Shown in pieces: positions 1 through 4,833 of a DNA stretch of 7,171 nucleotides (positions are counted from its first letter, which is position 1; each line of letters opens with the position of its first letter). The position numbers and the translations under genes were made by a program. Source of the stretch: Candidatus Nanopelagicales bacterium (GTDB taxonomy: Bacteria; Actinomycetota; Actinomycetes; Nanopelagicales; Nanopelagicaceae). The stretch spans positions 1-7,171 of the forward strand of contig JAURJF010000051.1 in assembly GCA_030832365.1 (NCBI GenBank), read 5' to 3'. The notes below the pieces were generated by a model that saw only the letters and a list, made by a program, of their open reading frames with translations, did no database searches and was not told where the DNA came from.

Positions 1-420
1 AAATGGGGAGTTAGAGTAAATCGAGTTGAACTTAAAGCAATTGATCCACCAGCCAGCGTTCAAGAATCGATGGAGAAGCAGATGCGTGCAGAGCGCGATA
101 AGCGCGCCACCGTTCTCACTGCAGAGGGCGAGAAGCAGAGTCAGATTCTCACCGCTGAAGGAGCAAGACAGGCAGAGATTCTTCGAGCAGAAGGTGATGC
201 TCAAGCAGCAGTTCTGCGTGCTAAAGGCGAAGCTGAAGCAATTGAGAAAGTCTTTAAGGCAATTCATGATGCAGATGCTGATGACCGGGTATTGGCCTAT
301 CAATATATCCAGCAATTAAAAGAGATTGCTAATGGCCAAGCTAGCAAGATCTGGGTTATCCCAGCAGAGTTATCTGGAGCTGCTCAAAAGATTGCTGAAG
401 CTTTTAAGGAGAAGGGTTAA
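1..420 (+). CDS. SPFH/band-7 (stomatin/slipin-like) protein, C-terminal part, 5' end outside window
   Basis: The reading frame is open from base 1 and gives 139 visible residues ending at TAA 418-420. The window opens in the end of the SPFH domain (WGVRVNRVELKAID, near residues 2-15). A charged helix with MEKQMRAERDKRA at 24-36 follows, then an Ala/Glu-rich coiled-coil tail. The tail holds four consecutive 11-residue units of the form (I/V)L-x-A-(E/K)-G at residues 38-81. The C-terminus KIWVIPAEL...AFKEKG fits slipin/QmcA-type proteins. Family knowledge: these membrane-anchored proteins oligomerise through the SPFH domain and coiled coil into scaffolds at membrane microdomains, often beside an NfeD-type partner. 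That partner, if present, would lie upstream and cannot be seen. The internal ATG at 70 is not the true start, because the homologous domain continues upstream. The gene is 29 nt before the GNAT gene and probably shares its transcript. Confidence 0.9.
   Translation, partial: KWGVRVNRVELKAIDPPASVQESMEKQMRAERDKRATVLTAEGEKQSQILTAEGARQAEILRAEGDAQAAVLRAKGEAEAIEKVFKAIHDADADDRVLAYQYIQQLKEIANGQASKIWVIPAELSGAAQKIAEAFKEKG
112..243 (+). repeat. Four 33-bp coding units (11-residue AEG repeats) in the SPFH tail
   Basis: Residues 38-81 of the SPFH protein divide exactly into VLTAEGEKQSQ, ILTAEGARQAE, ILRAEGDAQAA and VLRAKGEAEAI. An 11-residue hendecad period is typical of the stomatin/slipin coiled coil. 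The DNA copies have diverged, so this is a protein-level repeat and not a recent tandem duplication. Confidence 0.85.
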
Positions 421-449
421 TCCTGCTTTAAAAGAGTAGAGATTTTTCA

Positions 450-896
450 ATGCTATCCCTGCGCGCTCTTGCAAGTGATGATTATCAGAGCTGGAAGAGG
501 CTCTGGGATGGCTATTTAAGTTTCTATAAAACTGAGTTAAGCGATGAGATCACCGCTAATACCTGGCGCGAACTAAATGATTCAAAGAGTTTGATTACTG
601 GATTTGTTGCAGAGATTGATTCAAAAGTTTGCGCAATAGCGCATTGTTTTCTCCGGCCTTCTACTTGGCATCCAGTTGGCTATCTCTATCTAGAAGATCT
701 CTTTGTTGATCCAGAATCTCGCGGGGCTGGAGTTGGAAGAGCTCTGCTTGATAAGGCTGCAGAATATGGAAGAGAGATTGGCGCTGAGCGGCTCTATTGG
801 ATTACTAAGGAAGATAATGCCCAGGCTAGAGTTTTATACGATTCTTTTGTAAAAGGCGCAGCTACTGGTTTTATCCAGTATGAATATCTACTATGA
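450..896 (+). CDS. GNAT-family N-acetyltransferase
   Basis: This 148-aa protein has the length of a single GNAT domain. It probably transfers the acetyl group of acetyl-CoA to an amine in the cytoplasm; the substrate cannot be told from sequence. Motif A is clear at residues 81-100: the beta-4 strand LEDLFVDPES is followed by the pyrophosphate-binding loop R91-GAGVG-R97 and helix ALLDKAAEYG. Motif B follows with WITKEDNAQARVLYDSF (117-133), where N123 and Y130 are at the usual conserved positions. The C-terminal strand ends FIQYEYLL. The overall pattern resembles small GNATs acting on polyamine-like or small-molecule amines, which is only a guess. ATG 450 is used because GNAT beta-1 (LSLRALASDD) begins right after it; no strong Shine-Dalgarno is visible. 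It is 29 nt after the SPFH gene and 14 nt before the OYE gene. Confidence 0.9.
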   Translation: MLSLRALASDDYQSWKRLWDGYLSFYKTELSDEITANTWRELNDSKSLITGFVAEIDSKVCAIAHCFLRPSTWHPVGYLYLEDLFVDPESRGAGVGRALLDKAAEYGREIGAERLYWITKEDNAQARVLYDSFVKGAATGFIQYEYLL

Positions 897-900
897 AATC

Positions 901-905
901 GGTGA
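901..905 (+). promoter_or_regulatory. Ribosome binding site GGTGA for the TTG start at 911
   Basis: GGTGA at 901-905 lies five bases before the TTG codon at 911. An in-frame TAA at 908-910 directly precedes TTG, so the gene cannot start further upstream. The next in-frame ATG is codon 24, inside the conserved SPMCQY motif, so TTG with this site is the only sensible start. Confidence 0.6.
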
Positions 906-910
906 ATTAA

Positions 911-1978
911 TTGGCAAATCTATTTGATCCATTAACGCTTCGTGGTCTTACTTTTCAAAATCGCGTCTGGGTCTCTCCTATGTGTCAGTACTCAGCCAAT
1001 GATGGGCTAATTTCTCCTTGGCATCACGGCCATTTAATGGCTTTTGCTACTGGAGCACCTGGCTTAGTAATGGCTGAAGCAAGTGGCGTGGTTATGGAGG
1101 GAAGAATCTCTATTGGTTGTCCCTCACTTGAAAGCGATGAGAAGGTAAATGCCTTTAAGCCAATTAATGACTTTGCAAAATCTTTAAATGTGAAGATGGG
1201 AATTCAATTAGCTCATGCTGGACGCAAAGCTTCAACGATGCTTCCTTGGGATGATCATCGAATCGCATCCCTTGATGAAGGTGGTTGGATTCCAGTTTCA
1301 TCATCTCCTCTTGCCTATTACGGCATGCTTGAGCCTCATGAGCTAACAGTTGCTGAGATTGCAGAGTTGGTTAAGTCATTTGCAAACGCTGCAAAAAGAT
1401 CTGTAGCGGCAGGCTTTGATTTAGTTGAAATTCACGCCGCCCATGGCTATCTATTCCATCAGTTCTATTCGCCTCTTTCTAATCAGAGAAATGATAACTA
1501 CGGCGGCTCTTTTGAGAATCGAATTAGATTCTTACTTGAAACTATCAAGGCAGTTAGATCAGTGATTCCTGATTCCATGCCGTTATTTGTTCGTATTAGC
1601 GCAAGTGATTGGGTTGAGCAGGGCTGGAGTATTGAGGAATCCATTGAACTCTCAAAGCTTATGAAGGAGCTTGGCGTTGACCTAGTTGATGTTTCAAGTG
1701 GTGGCAATCTACATAACGCGCCAATAAAAGCCGTTCCTGGTTTTCAAGTGCCATTTGCTCAAGCAATTAAGCAGGGGGCAGATATCCCAACATCTGCAGT
1801 TGGATTGATAACCGGCGCTAAACAAGCAGATGAGATCATCTCATCAGGAAAGGCTGATGCTGTATTTCTTGCAAGAGCGATGATTAGAAATCCTAGATGG
1901 GCAATGGCAGCAGCTGAGGAACTCGGGGTAAAGATTGACTGGCCGTTGCAGTTTGATCGGGGAAGAACACTTACTTAA
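911..1978 (+). CDS. NADH:flavin oxidoreductase / Old Yellow Enzyme, YqjM-like (class III ene-reductase)
   Basis: This 355-aa FMN enzyme has full family length and an (alpha/beta)8 barrel. It probably reduces activated C=C bonds of enones or similar electrophiles with NAD(P)H in the cytosol. The N-terminal SPMCQY motif gives C25 and Y27, the redox-tuning cysteine and active-site tyrosine that mark the thermophilic-like YqjM class. Further signatures are GIQLAHAGRKA (97-107), the substrate-binding His pair in VEIHAAHGY (H175, H178, Y180), then the FHQFYSPLSNQRNDNYGGS block (182-200) with ENRIRFLLE, R228 in FVRIS, and the FMN-phosphate loop region VGLITGA with AVFLARAMIRNP (R322). It has a TTG start. 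It is 14 nt behind the GNAT gene, so probably co-transcribed, and it meets the PsiE-like gene tail to tail with 2 nt between stops. Physiological substrate unknown; electrophile or oxidative-stress detoxification is a family-based inference. Confidence 0.95.
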   Translation: MANLFDPLTLRGLTFQNRVWVSPMCQYSANDGLISPWHHGHLMAFATGAPGLVMAEASGVVMEGRISIGCPSLESDEKVNAFKPINDFAKSLNVKMGIQLAHAGRKASTMLPWDDHRIASLDEGGWIPVSSSPLAYYGMLEPHELTVAEIAELVKSFANAAKRSVAAGFDLVEIHAAHGYLFHQFYSPLSNQRNDNYGGSFENRIRFLLETIKAVRSVIPDSMPLFVRISASDWVEQGWSIEESIELSKLMKELGVDLVDVSSGGNLHNAPIKAVPGFQVPFAQAIKQGADIPTSAVGLITGAKQADEIISSGKADAVFLARAMIRNPRWAMAAAEELGVKIDWPLQFDRGRTLT

Positions 1979-1980
1979 AG

Positions 1981-2448
1981 TTAGCGATTGCGGTGCGCTG
2001 ATTTAGATAAAAAGATGGCAAAGACCAAGGCCACCACAATTATTGCATTAAGGCCCATTTCATAGATTGATCTTTCAAATGCAGTGTCACTCTTTCCTGA
2101 TTCCAGTGTAAGTGATGCGCCGACGGTAAGAATATGCCGAACAGCAGCGATAACTCCGATAATCAAGAACTTATCTAATTGATAAACACCATCTGTGAAG
2201 CGAGAAATAACCGTTCTTAAAATTTCAAGGATAATAACAATAAATAGAATGTCGTTAACGCCTTGAATCATTCCATTTGGAAAGAAGGGCTGAGTTTCAA
2301 TTAGCCTCTTACCGCTATAAAAGAAGGCGCCTATTCCAATTCCAAGTAGCGATATTGCCAAGGTCGCGTGAAATACATCTTCAACAATATCTACATATTT
2401 AGAAGGAATTATCGATTTTTCGCCATCTTGTGATTCATTTTCGGCCAT
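1981..2448 (-). CDS. PsiE-family (phosphate-starvation-inducible E-like) membrane protein
   Basis: This 155-aa integral membrane protein has a polar cytosolic-looking N-terminus (1-20) and four predicted helices at roughly 26-47, 62-82, 92-113 and 131-148. The diagnostic PsiE features are ILEILRTVISRF at 73-84 (E75, R78), near the end of helix 2, and FLIIGVIAAVRHIL at 94-107 (R104, H105) in helix 3. These charged in-membrane residues are the conserved core of the family. E. coli PsiE is induced by phosphate starvation, but no biochemical role is established. Here the gene is divergent from heliorhodopsin across 101 nt. Upstream is a promoter-like GTGACT-17 nt-TACAGT with the start codon five bases after the -10 and no Shine-Dalgarno, which suggests a leaderless transcript. 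Family assignment is fairly secure; regulation by phosphate is not shown. Confidence 0.85.
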   Translation of the reverse strand: MAENESQDGEKSIIPSKYVDIVEDVFHATLAISLLGIGIGAFFYSGKRLIETQPFFPNGMIQGVNDILFIVIILEILRTVISRFTDGVYQLDKFLIIGVIAAVRHILTVGASLTLESGKSDTAFERSIYEMGLNAIIVVALVFAIFLSKSAHRNR

Positions 2449-2453
2449 AACAA

Positions 2454-2482
2454 ACTGTATTACCGCTGCGAGGTGAAGTCAC
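2454..2482 (-). promoter_or_regulatory. Candidate leaderless promoter of the PsiE-like gene
   Basis: Read on the minus strand, GTGACT (2482-2477) matches TTGACA at four of six positions. A 17-bp spacer follows, then TACAGT (2459-2454), which fits TAnnnT. Five bases separate it from ATG 2448, so transcription would begin at or next to the start codon. The -35 hexamer lies inside the palindrome at 2470-2485. Confidence 0.45.
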
Positions 2483-2485
2483 CTC
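2470..2485. promoter_or_regulatory. Perfect 16-bp palindrome, candidate operator between PsiE-like gene and heliorhodopsin
   Basis: GAGGTGA-AG-TCACCTC has two perfect 7-bp arms around a 2-bp centre; symmetry breaks at 2469/2486. It overlaps the candidate -35 of the PsiE-like gene and ends about 65 nt before the heliorhodopsin ATG. The size and near-zero spacer suit a dimeric regulator bound to DNA. CACCTCT occurs again at 2519-2525, next to the heliorhodopsin -10 region, as a possible half-site. It could form a 6-bp RNA hairpin (loop AAGT) followed by TATTTT on the plus strand, but no plus-strand gene ends there, so an operator is preferred over a terminator. Confidence 0.45.
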
Positions 2486-2537
2486 TATTTTGTAGTTATT
2501 ACTCGGCGTGTATCGGGGCACCTCTTTATCTAGAGGG

Positions 2538-2543
2538 TAACTT
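2538..2543 (+). promoter_or_regulatory. Candidate -10 element of heliorhodopsin (TAACTT, leaderless spacing)
   Basis: TAACTT fits TAnnnT and is six bases before ATG 2550, the same spacing as the consensus TATAAT before the RDD gene. The matching -35 is poor (GGGGCA at 2515-2520). An AGAGGG at 2532-2537 could act as a distant Shine-Dalgarno, but twelve bases from the ATG is longer than usual. Confidence 0.35.
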
Positions 2544-2549
2544 GAGCCT

Positions 2550-3317
2550 ATGAGTAAAGAGATAACAATGCAGGGACTTCGTAAGGTAAACATCTTGGCA
2601 GGCCTACTCCATCTATTTCAGATGGCGGCTGTTCTTGCCCTAAGTAGTGATTTCGCACTTCCAGTAACAGCTACCTATATGGCAGGTCCTCCAGGATCTT
2701 CATTTGCTCCATCAGTGATCTTATTTGAGACACCAATTGGGCTAACGGTTGCAATATTTCTAGGTTTATCTGCGCTAGCTCACTTCATTGTGGCTAGTCC
2801 TAAATTCTTTCCTCGCTATAGCGCAGGTCTTCTTGCCCAACGTAATTACTTCAGATGGGTGGAGTACTCCATCAGCTCATCTGTGATGATTGTATTAATT
2901 GCTCAAGTCACTGGAATTGCTGATATCACCGCCCTAATTGCGATCTTTGGAGTAAATGCTTCGATGATTTTATTTGGCTGGCTTCAAGAAAAGTATGAAA
3001 CACCAGGAAATGGTGGCTGGCTGCCATTTATCTTTGGATGTGTCACAGGAATTATTCCCTGGGCTGCGCTGCTATTTTATGTATTTTCAATTGGCGGGGT
3101 TGGTGAGACCTCAGCTCCAGCCTTTGTCTATGGAATTGTCCTAACTATCTTCTTATTCTTTAATTCCTTTGCTCTGGTGCAATGGTTGCAATATAAGAAG
3201 GTTGGTAAGTGGAGTGATTATCTAAGAGGTGAGCGCAGCTACATCACGCTCTCTCTCATTGCTAAATCAGCTCTGGCTTGGCAGATCTTTGCCAACACCC
3301 TAATTCCACCTATGTAA
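2550..3317 (+). CDS. Heliorhodopsin (type-3 microbial rhodopsin, retinal photoreceptor)
   Basis: This complete 255-aa seven-helix protein matches the family in length and motifs. Helix 3 carries RWVEYSISSSVM (102-113) with E105, the Schiff-base counterion; helix 7 carries LIAKSALAWQ (236-245) with K239, which binds retinal covalently. H21 and H78 are the conserved histidines of helices 1 and 2; S235 and W244 flank the pocket. These align, as I recall the reference, with H23, H80, E107, S237, K241 and W246 of 48C12, a constant offset of two, so the retinal site is intact. NDxxALP-like SDFALP (33-38) and the GPPG loop (46-49) are also typical. Family knowledge: heliorhodopsins sit inverted in the membrane (N-terminus cytoplasmic), have a slow photocycle, do not pump ions in most tests, and are thought to be sensors or regulators. 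The gene is divergent from the PsiE-like gene; its stop codon abuts that of the DUF2256 gene. Confidence 0.97.
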   Translation: MSKEITMQGLRKVNILAGLLHLFQMAAVLALSSDFALPVTATYMAGPPGSSFAPSVILFETPIGLTVAIFLGLSALAHFIVASPKFFPRYSAGLLAQRNYFRWVEYSISSSVMIVLIAQVTGIADITALIAIFGVNASMILFGWLQEKYETPGNGGWLPFIFGCVTGIIPWAALLFYVFSIGGVGETSAPAFVYGIVLTIFLFFNSFALVQWLQYKKVGKWSDYLRGERSYITLSLIAKSALAWQIFANTLIPPM

Positions 3318-3455
3318 CTATCTGCCTGCCTTACAGCGCGTTGAACAATACTTAACGCTGGCCCAATCTCTGGCCCACTTCTTCCGCCATTCAAACTCAA
3401 GGCCGCAGCGCTGACATATCTTGGGCGGGAAACCGTTCTTGATTTTTGCTTTCAT
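3318..3455 (-). CDS. DUF2256-type small zinc-ribbon protein (45 aa)
   Basis: This short gene encodes 45 residues from ATG 3455-3453 to TAG 3320-3318. It contains four cysteines as CQRC (C14, C17) and CSTRC (C37, C41), framing the aromatic/basic block EFEWRKKWARDWASVKYC. The pattern CxxC...WRKKWxxxWxxVKYCSxxC is characteristic of DUF2256, a tiny putative zinc-binding family of unknown function. An in-frame TAG lies just upstream of the ATG, so the start is fixed. Its stop codon directly abuts that of heliorhodopsin, with no base between, so the two converge. From memory, DUF2256 genes in other bacteria often neighbour photolyase/cryptochrome genes; that would suit a light-related role, but no photolyase is visible here. 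No clear Shine-Dalgarno; TAGAGT sits close to the start. Confidence 0.85.
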   Translation of the reverse strand: MKAKIKNGFPPKICQRCGLEFEWRKKWARDWASVKYCSTRCKAGR

Positions 3456-3515
3456 TGAACTCTAAGTATCCCATTTATGTAGAAAACTTGCCTGCCTGGG
3501 GATAACTAAAAATCT

Positions 3516-3539
3516 GGAAATCTCTTTTGGATAATTTCC
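3516..3539. promoter_or_regulatory. Toxin-antitoxin promoter with candidate operator inverted repeat
   Basis: GGAAAT (3516-3521) and ATTTCC (3534-3539) are perfect 6-bp inverted arms, 12 bp apart. The right arm overlaps -10-like sequences: GATAAT at 3530-3535 and TAATTT at 3532-3537, the latter six bases before GTG 3544. An inverted repeat over the -10 is the usual arrangement for an antitoxin that represses its own operon. No convincing -35 is visible. Confidence 0.4.
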
Positions 3540-3543
3540 TCAA

Positions 3544-3945
3544 GTGCCAACCTCGATTCAATACTTAGAAGATATAAAAGGGGGAACACCTTTTATTCAA
3601 TGGTTTATTGGGTCACTGACAAGCGAGGAGCAAGACTTTGTTGATCTCGTATTCGAAGGGGTATTGAGTACCCGTGGTATCGAACTTCTTGGCGGAAATT
3701 GGCTTAAAGACCTAGGCGATGAGCTCTATCAACTTCGACTTCGCATACTTGGAAATGATGGCAAAGCTCGAATATTACTTAGAGTATTTCTCACATTTAT
3801 CTCTCACGATGAGATTTTAATAATCTCTGGTTACTGCAAACTACGTAATCCAGGTTCAGTAAATCAACAATTTGAAATTAGCAGAGCGAAACTTCTTCTA
3901 AAGCAGTGGAAGAGTGATTCTGATACTATGTGGTATTCCACATAG
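3544..3945 (+). CDS. HigB/RelE-like toxin of a type II toxin-antitoxin system (phage Gp49-like family)
   Basis: This 133-aa protein starts at GTG 3544, the first start after an in-frame TAA at 3532-3534. It shows the order of the Gp49/HigB mRNA-interferase family. A short N-terminal strand precedes a helical part (SLTSEEQDFVDLVFEGV, 24-40). LKDLGDELYQLRLRI (54-68) occupies the position of the family's L-x-ELR strand. KARILLRVFLTF (74-85) and EILIISGYCKLRNPGSV (90-106) follow, then a closing helix beginning EISRAKLLLKQW (111-122). Family members cleave ribosome-associated mRNA. The usual 'GF-KK' basic motif appears here as GYCKLRN, so basic residues remain (K99, R101) but the motif is divergent. 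The HTH antitoxin follows 13 nt later; toxin-first order is typical of higBA. No Shine-Dalgarno precedes the GTG, and leaderless initiation is plausible. Activity is inferred. Confidence 0.78.
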   Translation: MPTSIQYLEDIKGGTPFIQWFIGSLTSEEQDFVDLVFEGVLSTRGIELLGGNWLKDLGDELYQLRLRILGNDGKARILLRVFLTFISHDEILIISGYCKLRNPGSVNQQFEISRAKLLLKQWKSDSDTMWYST

Positions 3946-3947
3946 AC

Positions 3948-3952
3948 AAGGA
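3948..3952 (+). promoter_or_regulatory. Shine-Dalgarno site of the antitoxin gene
   Basis: AAGGA sits six bases before ATG 3959, in the 13-nt gap after the toxin stop codon. It is the clearest ribosome binding site in the window. The nearby ATG at 3952 is in another frame. A strong site on the second gene fits the need for more antitoxin than toxin. Confidence 0.65.
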
Positions 3953-3958
3953 TGATAA

Positions 3959-4291
3959 ATGTCAAAGGTTAATGATCAATGGCGCCAGACCAGAGTAAGG
4001 TCTTTGAACTCTACTCAATTGAAGCAACGGCGTAGTCGAAGAACTGTCTGGGAGATAGGGCTCTGGCTTGAAGGCAGAAGAGTGGCTATGGGTATGAGTC
4101 AGAGTGACTTAGCAGAAAAAACTGGAGTGCAACAAGCTGATATCAGTAGATATGAACACTTGGAAATGACACCATCTCTTGAAACCCTTGTCCGCCTATT
4201 AATAGGCCTTGAATCAGAATTAATCTTGAAAGAAAAAGGTTTGACAAAGGCTGAAGGAAAATCAGGAAAAAAGTTAGCAAAGAGCAAATAG
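3959..4291 (+). CDS. XRE-family helix-turn-helix antitoxin (HigA-like)
   Basis: This 110-aa protein is probably a DNA-binding antitoxin that neutralises the toxin encoded just before it and represses the shared promoter. The XRE/Cro-CI domain spans about 36-88. GRRVAMGMSQSDLAEKTGVQ (39-58) gives helices 1 and 2; QQADISRYEH (58-67) is the recognition helix, and TPSLETLVRLLIGLESELIL (71-90) packs behind it. The N-terminal 35 residues are basic and Gln/Ser-rich, and the C-terminal tail (95-110) is Lys-rich and probably disordered. These flanks may contact the toxin or be degradation targets, which is inference. Translation begins at ATG 3959 behind a good AAGGA. Its stop is 28 nt before the RDD gene, which has its own promoter. 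Confidence 0.85.
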   Translation: MSKVNDQWRQTRVRSLNSTQLKQRRSRRTVWEIGLWLEGRRVAMGMSQSDLAEKTGVQQADISRYEHLEMTPSLETLVRLLIGLESELILKEKGLTKAEGKSGKKLAKSK

Positions 4292-4307
4292 CCTATGTTT
4301 TGCACTA

Positions 4308-4313
4308 TATAAT
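4308..4313 (+). promoter_or_regulatory. Consensus -10 box (TATAAT) of the RDD gene, leaderless arrangement
   Basis: TATAAT matches the consensus perfectly and is followed by six bases (TTAGTT) and ATG 4320. Transcription would start about seven bases after the hexamer, at the start codon itself. There is no Shine-Dalgarno in the gap, and no recognisable -35 at normal spacing. Confidence 0.6.
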
Positions 4314-4319
4314 TTAGTT

Positions 4320-4703
4320 ATGACTGAAGAGAATCTACAAACCCCTGCCCCTGAGCAATTGGCTTCTGTTCAGGCGCGTTTTGGTGCCGCGCTGCTTGAT
4401 GCCGCTCTTCTAGTTGTGACTTTAGCTATTGGCTGGATTGTCTGGAGCTTATATACCTGGCAGAGCGGACAAAGCCCTGCAAAGCGAATCTTGAAGCAGG
4501 TAGTTGTTGATGCCAACACTGGAGAGCGTTTTACCTGGGCACGCATGGCGCTACGTGAATTTGCTGTTAAAGGACTTGCTGGTCAACTGCTCTCAGGTGC
4601 AACTAGTGGAATTACATTTGTTGTTGATAGCTTATTTATATTTCGTAGTGATCGAAGAACGGTCCATGACTTAATCGTTGGAAGCAAAGTCATCCAACTC
4701 TAG
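4320..4703 (+). CDS. RDD-family small membrane protein
   Basis: This 127-aa inner-membrane protein of the RDD family has no established function here; some members elsewhere have been linked to ion transport. The first helix contains the conserved opening RFGAALLDAALL (R20, D27), spanning about 22-46. A cytosolic loop carries the family's G-x-S-x-K-R motif as GQSPAKRILKQVVVD (50-64). A second hydrophobic stretch covers about 83-108, and the C-terminus has the signature FRSDRRTVHDLIVGSKVI (108-125; R112, R113, H116, D117). The polar N-terminal tail is rich in Pro and Glu. Length is at the short end for RDD proteins. It is monocistronic by appearance, with its own TATAAT promoter, and it meets the minus-strand 41-aa gene tail to tail with 2 nt between stops. 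Confidence 0.88.
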   Translation: MTEENLQTPAPEQLASVQARFGAALLDAALLVVTLAIGWIVWSLYTWQSGQSPAKRILKQVVVDANTGERFTWARMALREFAVKGLAGQLLSGATSGITFVVDSLFIFRSDRRTVHDLIVGSKVIQL

Positions 4704-4705
4704 TT

Positions 4706-4831
4706 CTACTCGTTAAAGTCCCCGCCACGGCCAGTAATCTTTGGCCCACGCTTAGTTGGGTGATCAAATCTAAATATGACCACGCCAACTAAGAGTGCAA
4801 ATATTAAGAAGATCGCTACCGCTATCTCCAT
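4706..4831 (-). CDS. Small single-helix membrane protein, 41 aa, function unknown
   Basis: This minus-strand frame runs from ATG 4831-4829 to TAG 4708-4706. The protein has one hydrophobic helix (about 3-20, IAVAIFLIFALLVGVVIF) and a basic polar tail, RFDHPTKRGPKITGRGGDFNE, probably cytosolic. I do not recognise a named family. Evidence that it is real: its ATG is 2 nt after the stop of the upstream 124-aa gene, as expected for translational coupling; its stop is 2 nt from the stop of the RDD gene, so it fills the gap between its neighbours; and the helix-plus-basic-tail pattern looks like a real small membrane protein. The RGPKITGRGGDF stretch looks like the kind of motif that stays conserved. 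No own Shine-Dalgarno or promoter is visible. Confidence 0.6.
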   Translation of the reverse strand: MEIAVAIFLIFALLVGVVIFRFDHPTKRGPKITGRGGDFNE

Positions 4832-4833
4832 AT

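Noticed and set aside
26..319. 97-codon plus-strand frame overlapping the SPFH gene
   Set aside because: The SPFH frame through the same bases has clear family motifs; this one is a Gln/Arg-rich shadow without recognisable features.
1498..1707. 69-codon minus-strand frame inside the OYE gene
   Set aside because: It is antisense to the conserved FMN-barrel coding sequence and rich in Ser/Thr from reverse reading; no independent evidence.
2521..2536. Imperfect inverted repeat CCTCT-N6-AGAGG before heliorhodopsin as a second operator
   Set aside because: The arms are only five bases, and the right arm overlaps a purine stretch that could be a weak ribosome site. It is too short to call separately from the 16-bp palindrome.
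3323..3497. Direct repeat TGCCTGCCT at 3323-3331 and 3489-3497 flanking the DUF2256 gene
   Set aside because: Nine bases of low complexity (TGCC twice), with the first copy inside the coding end of DUF2256. There is no other mark of insertion or an attachment site, so chance is likely.
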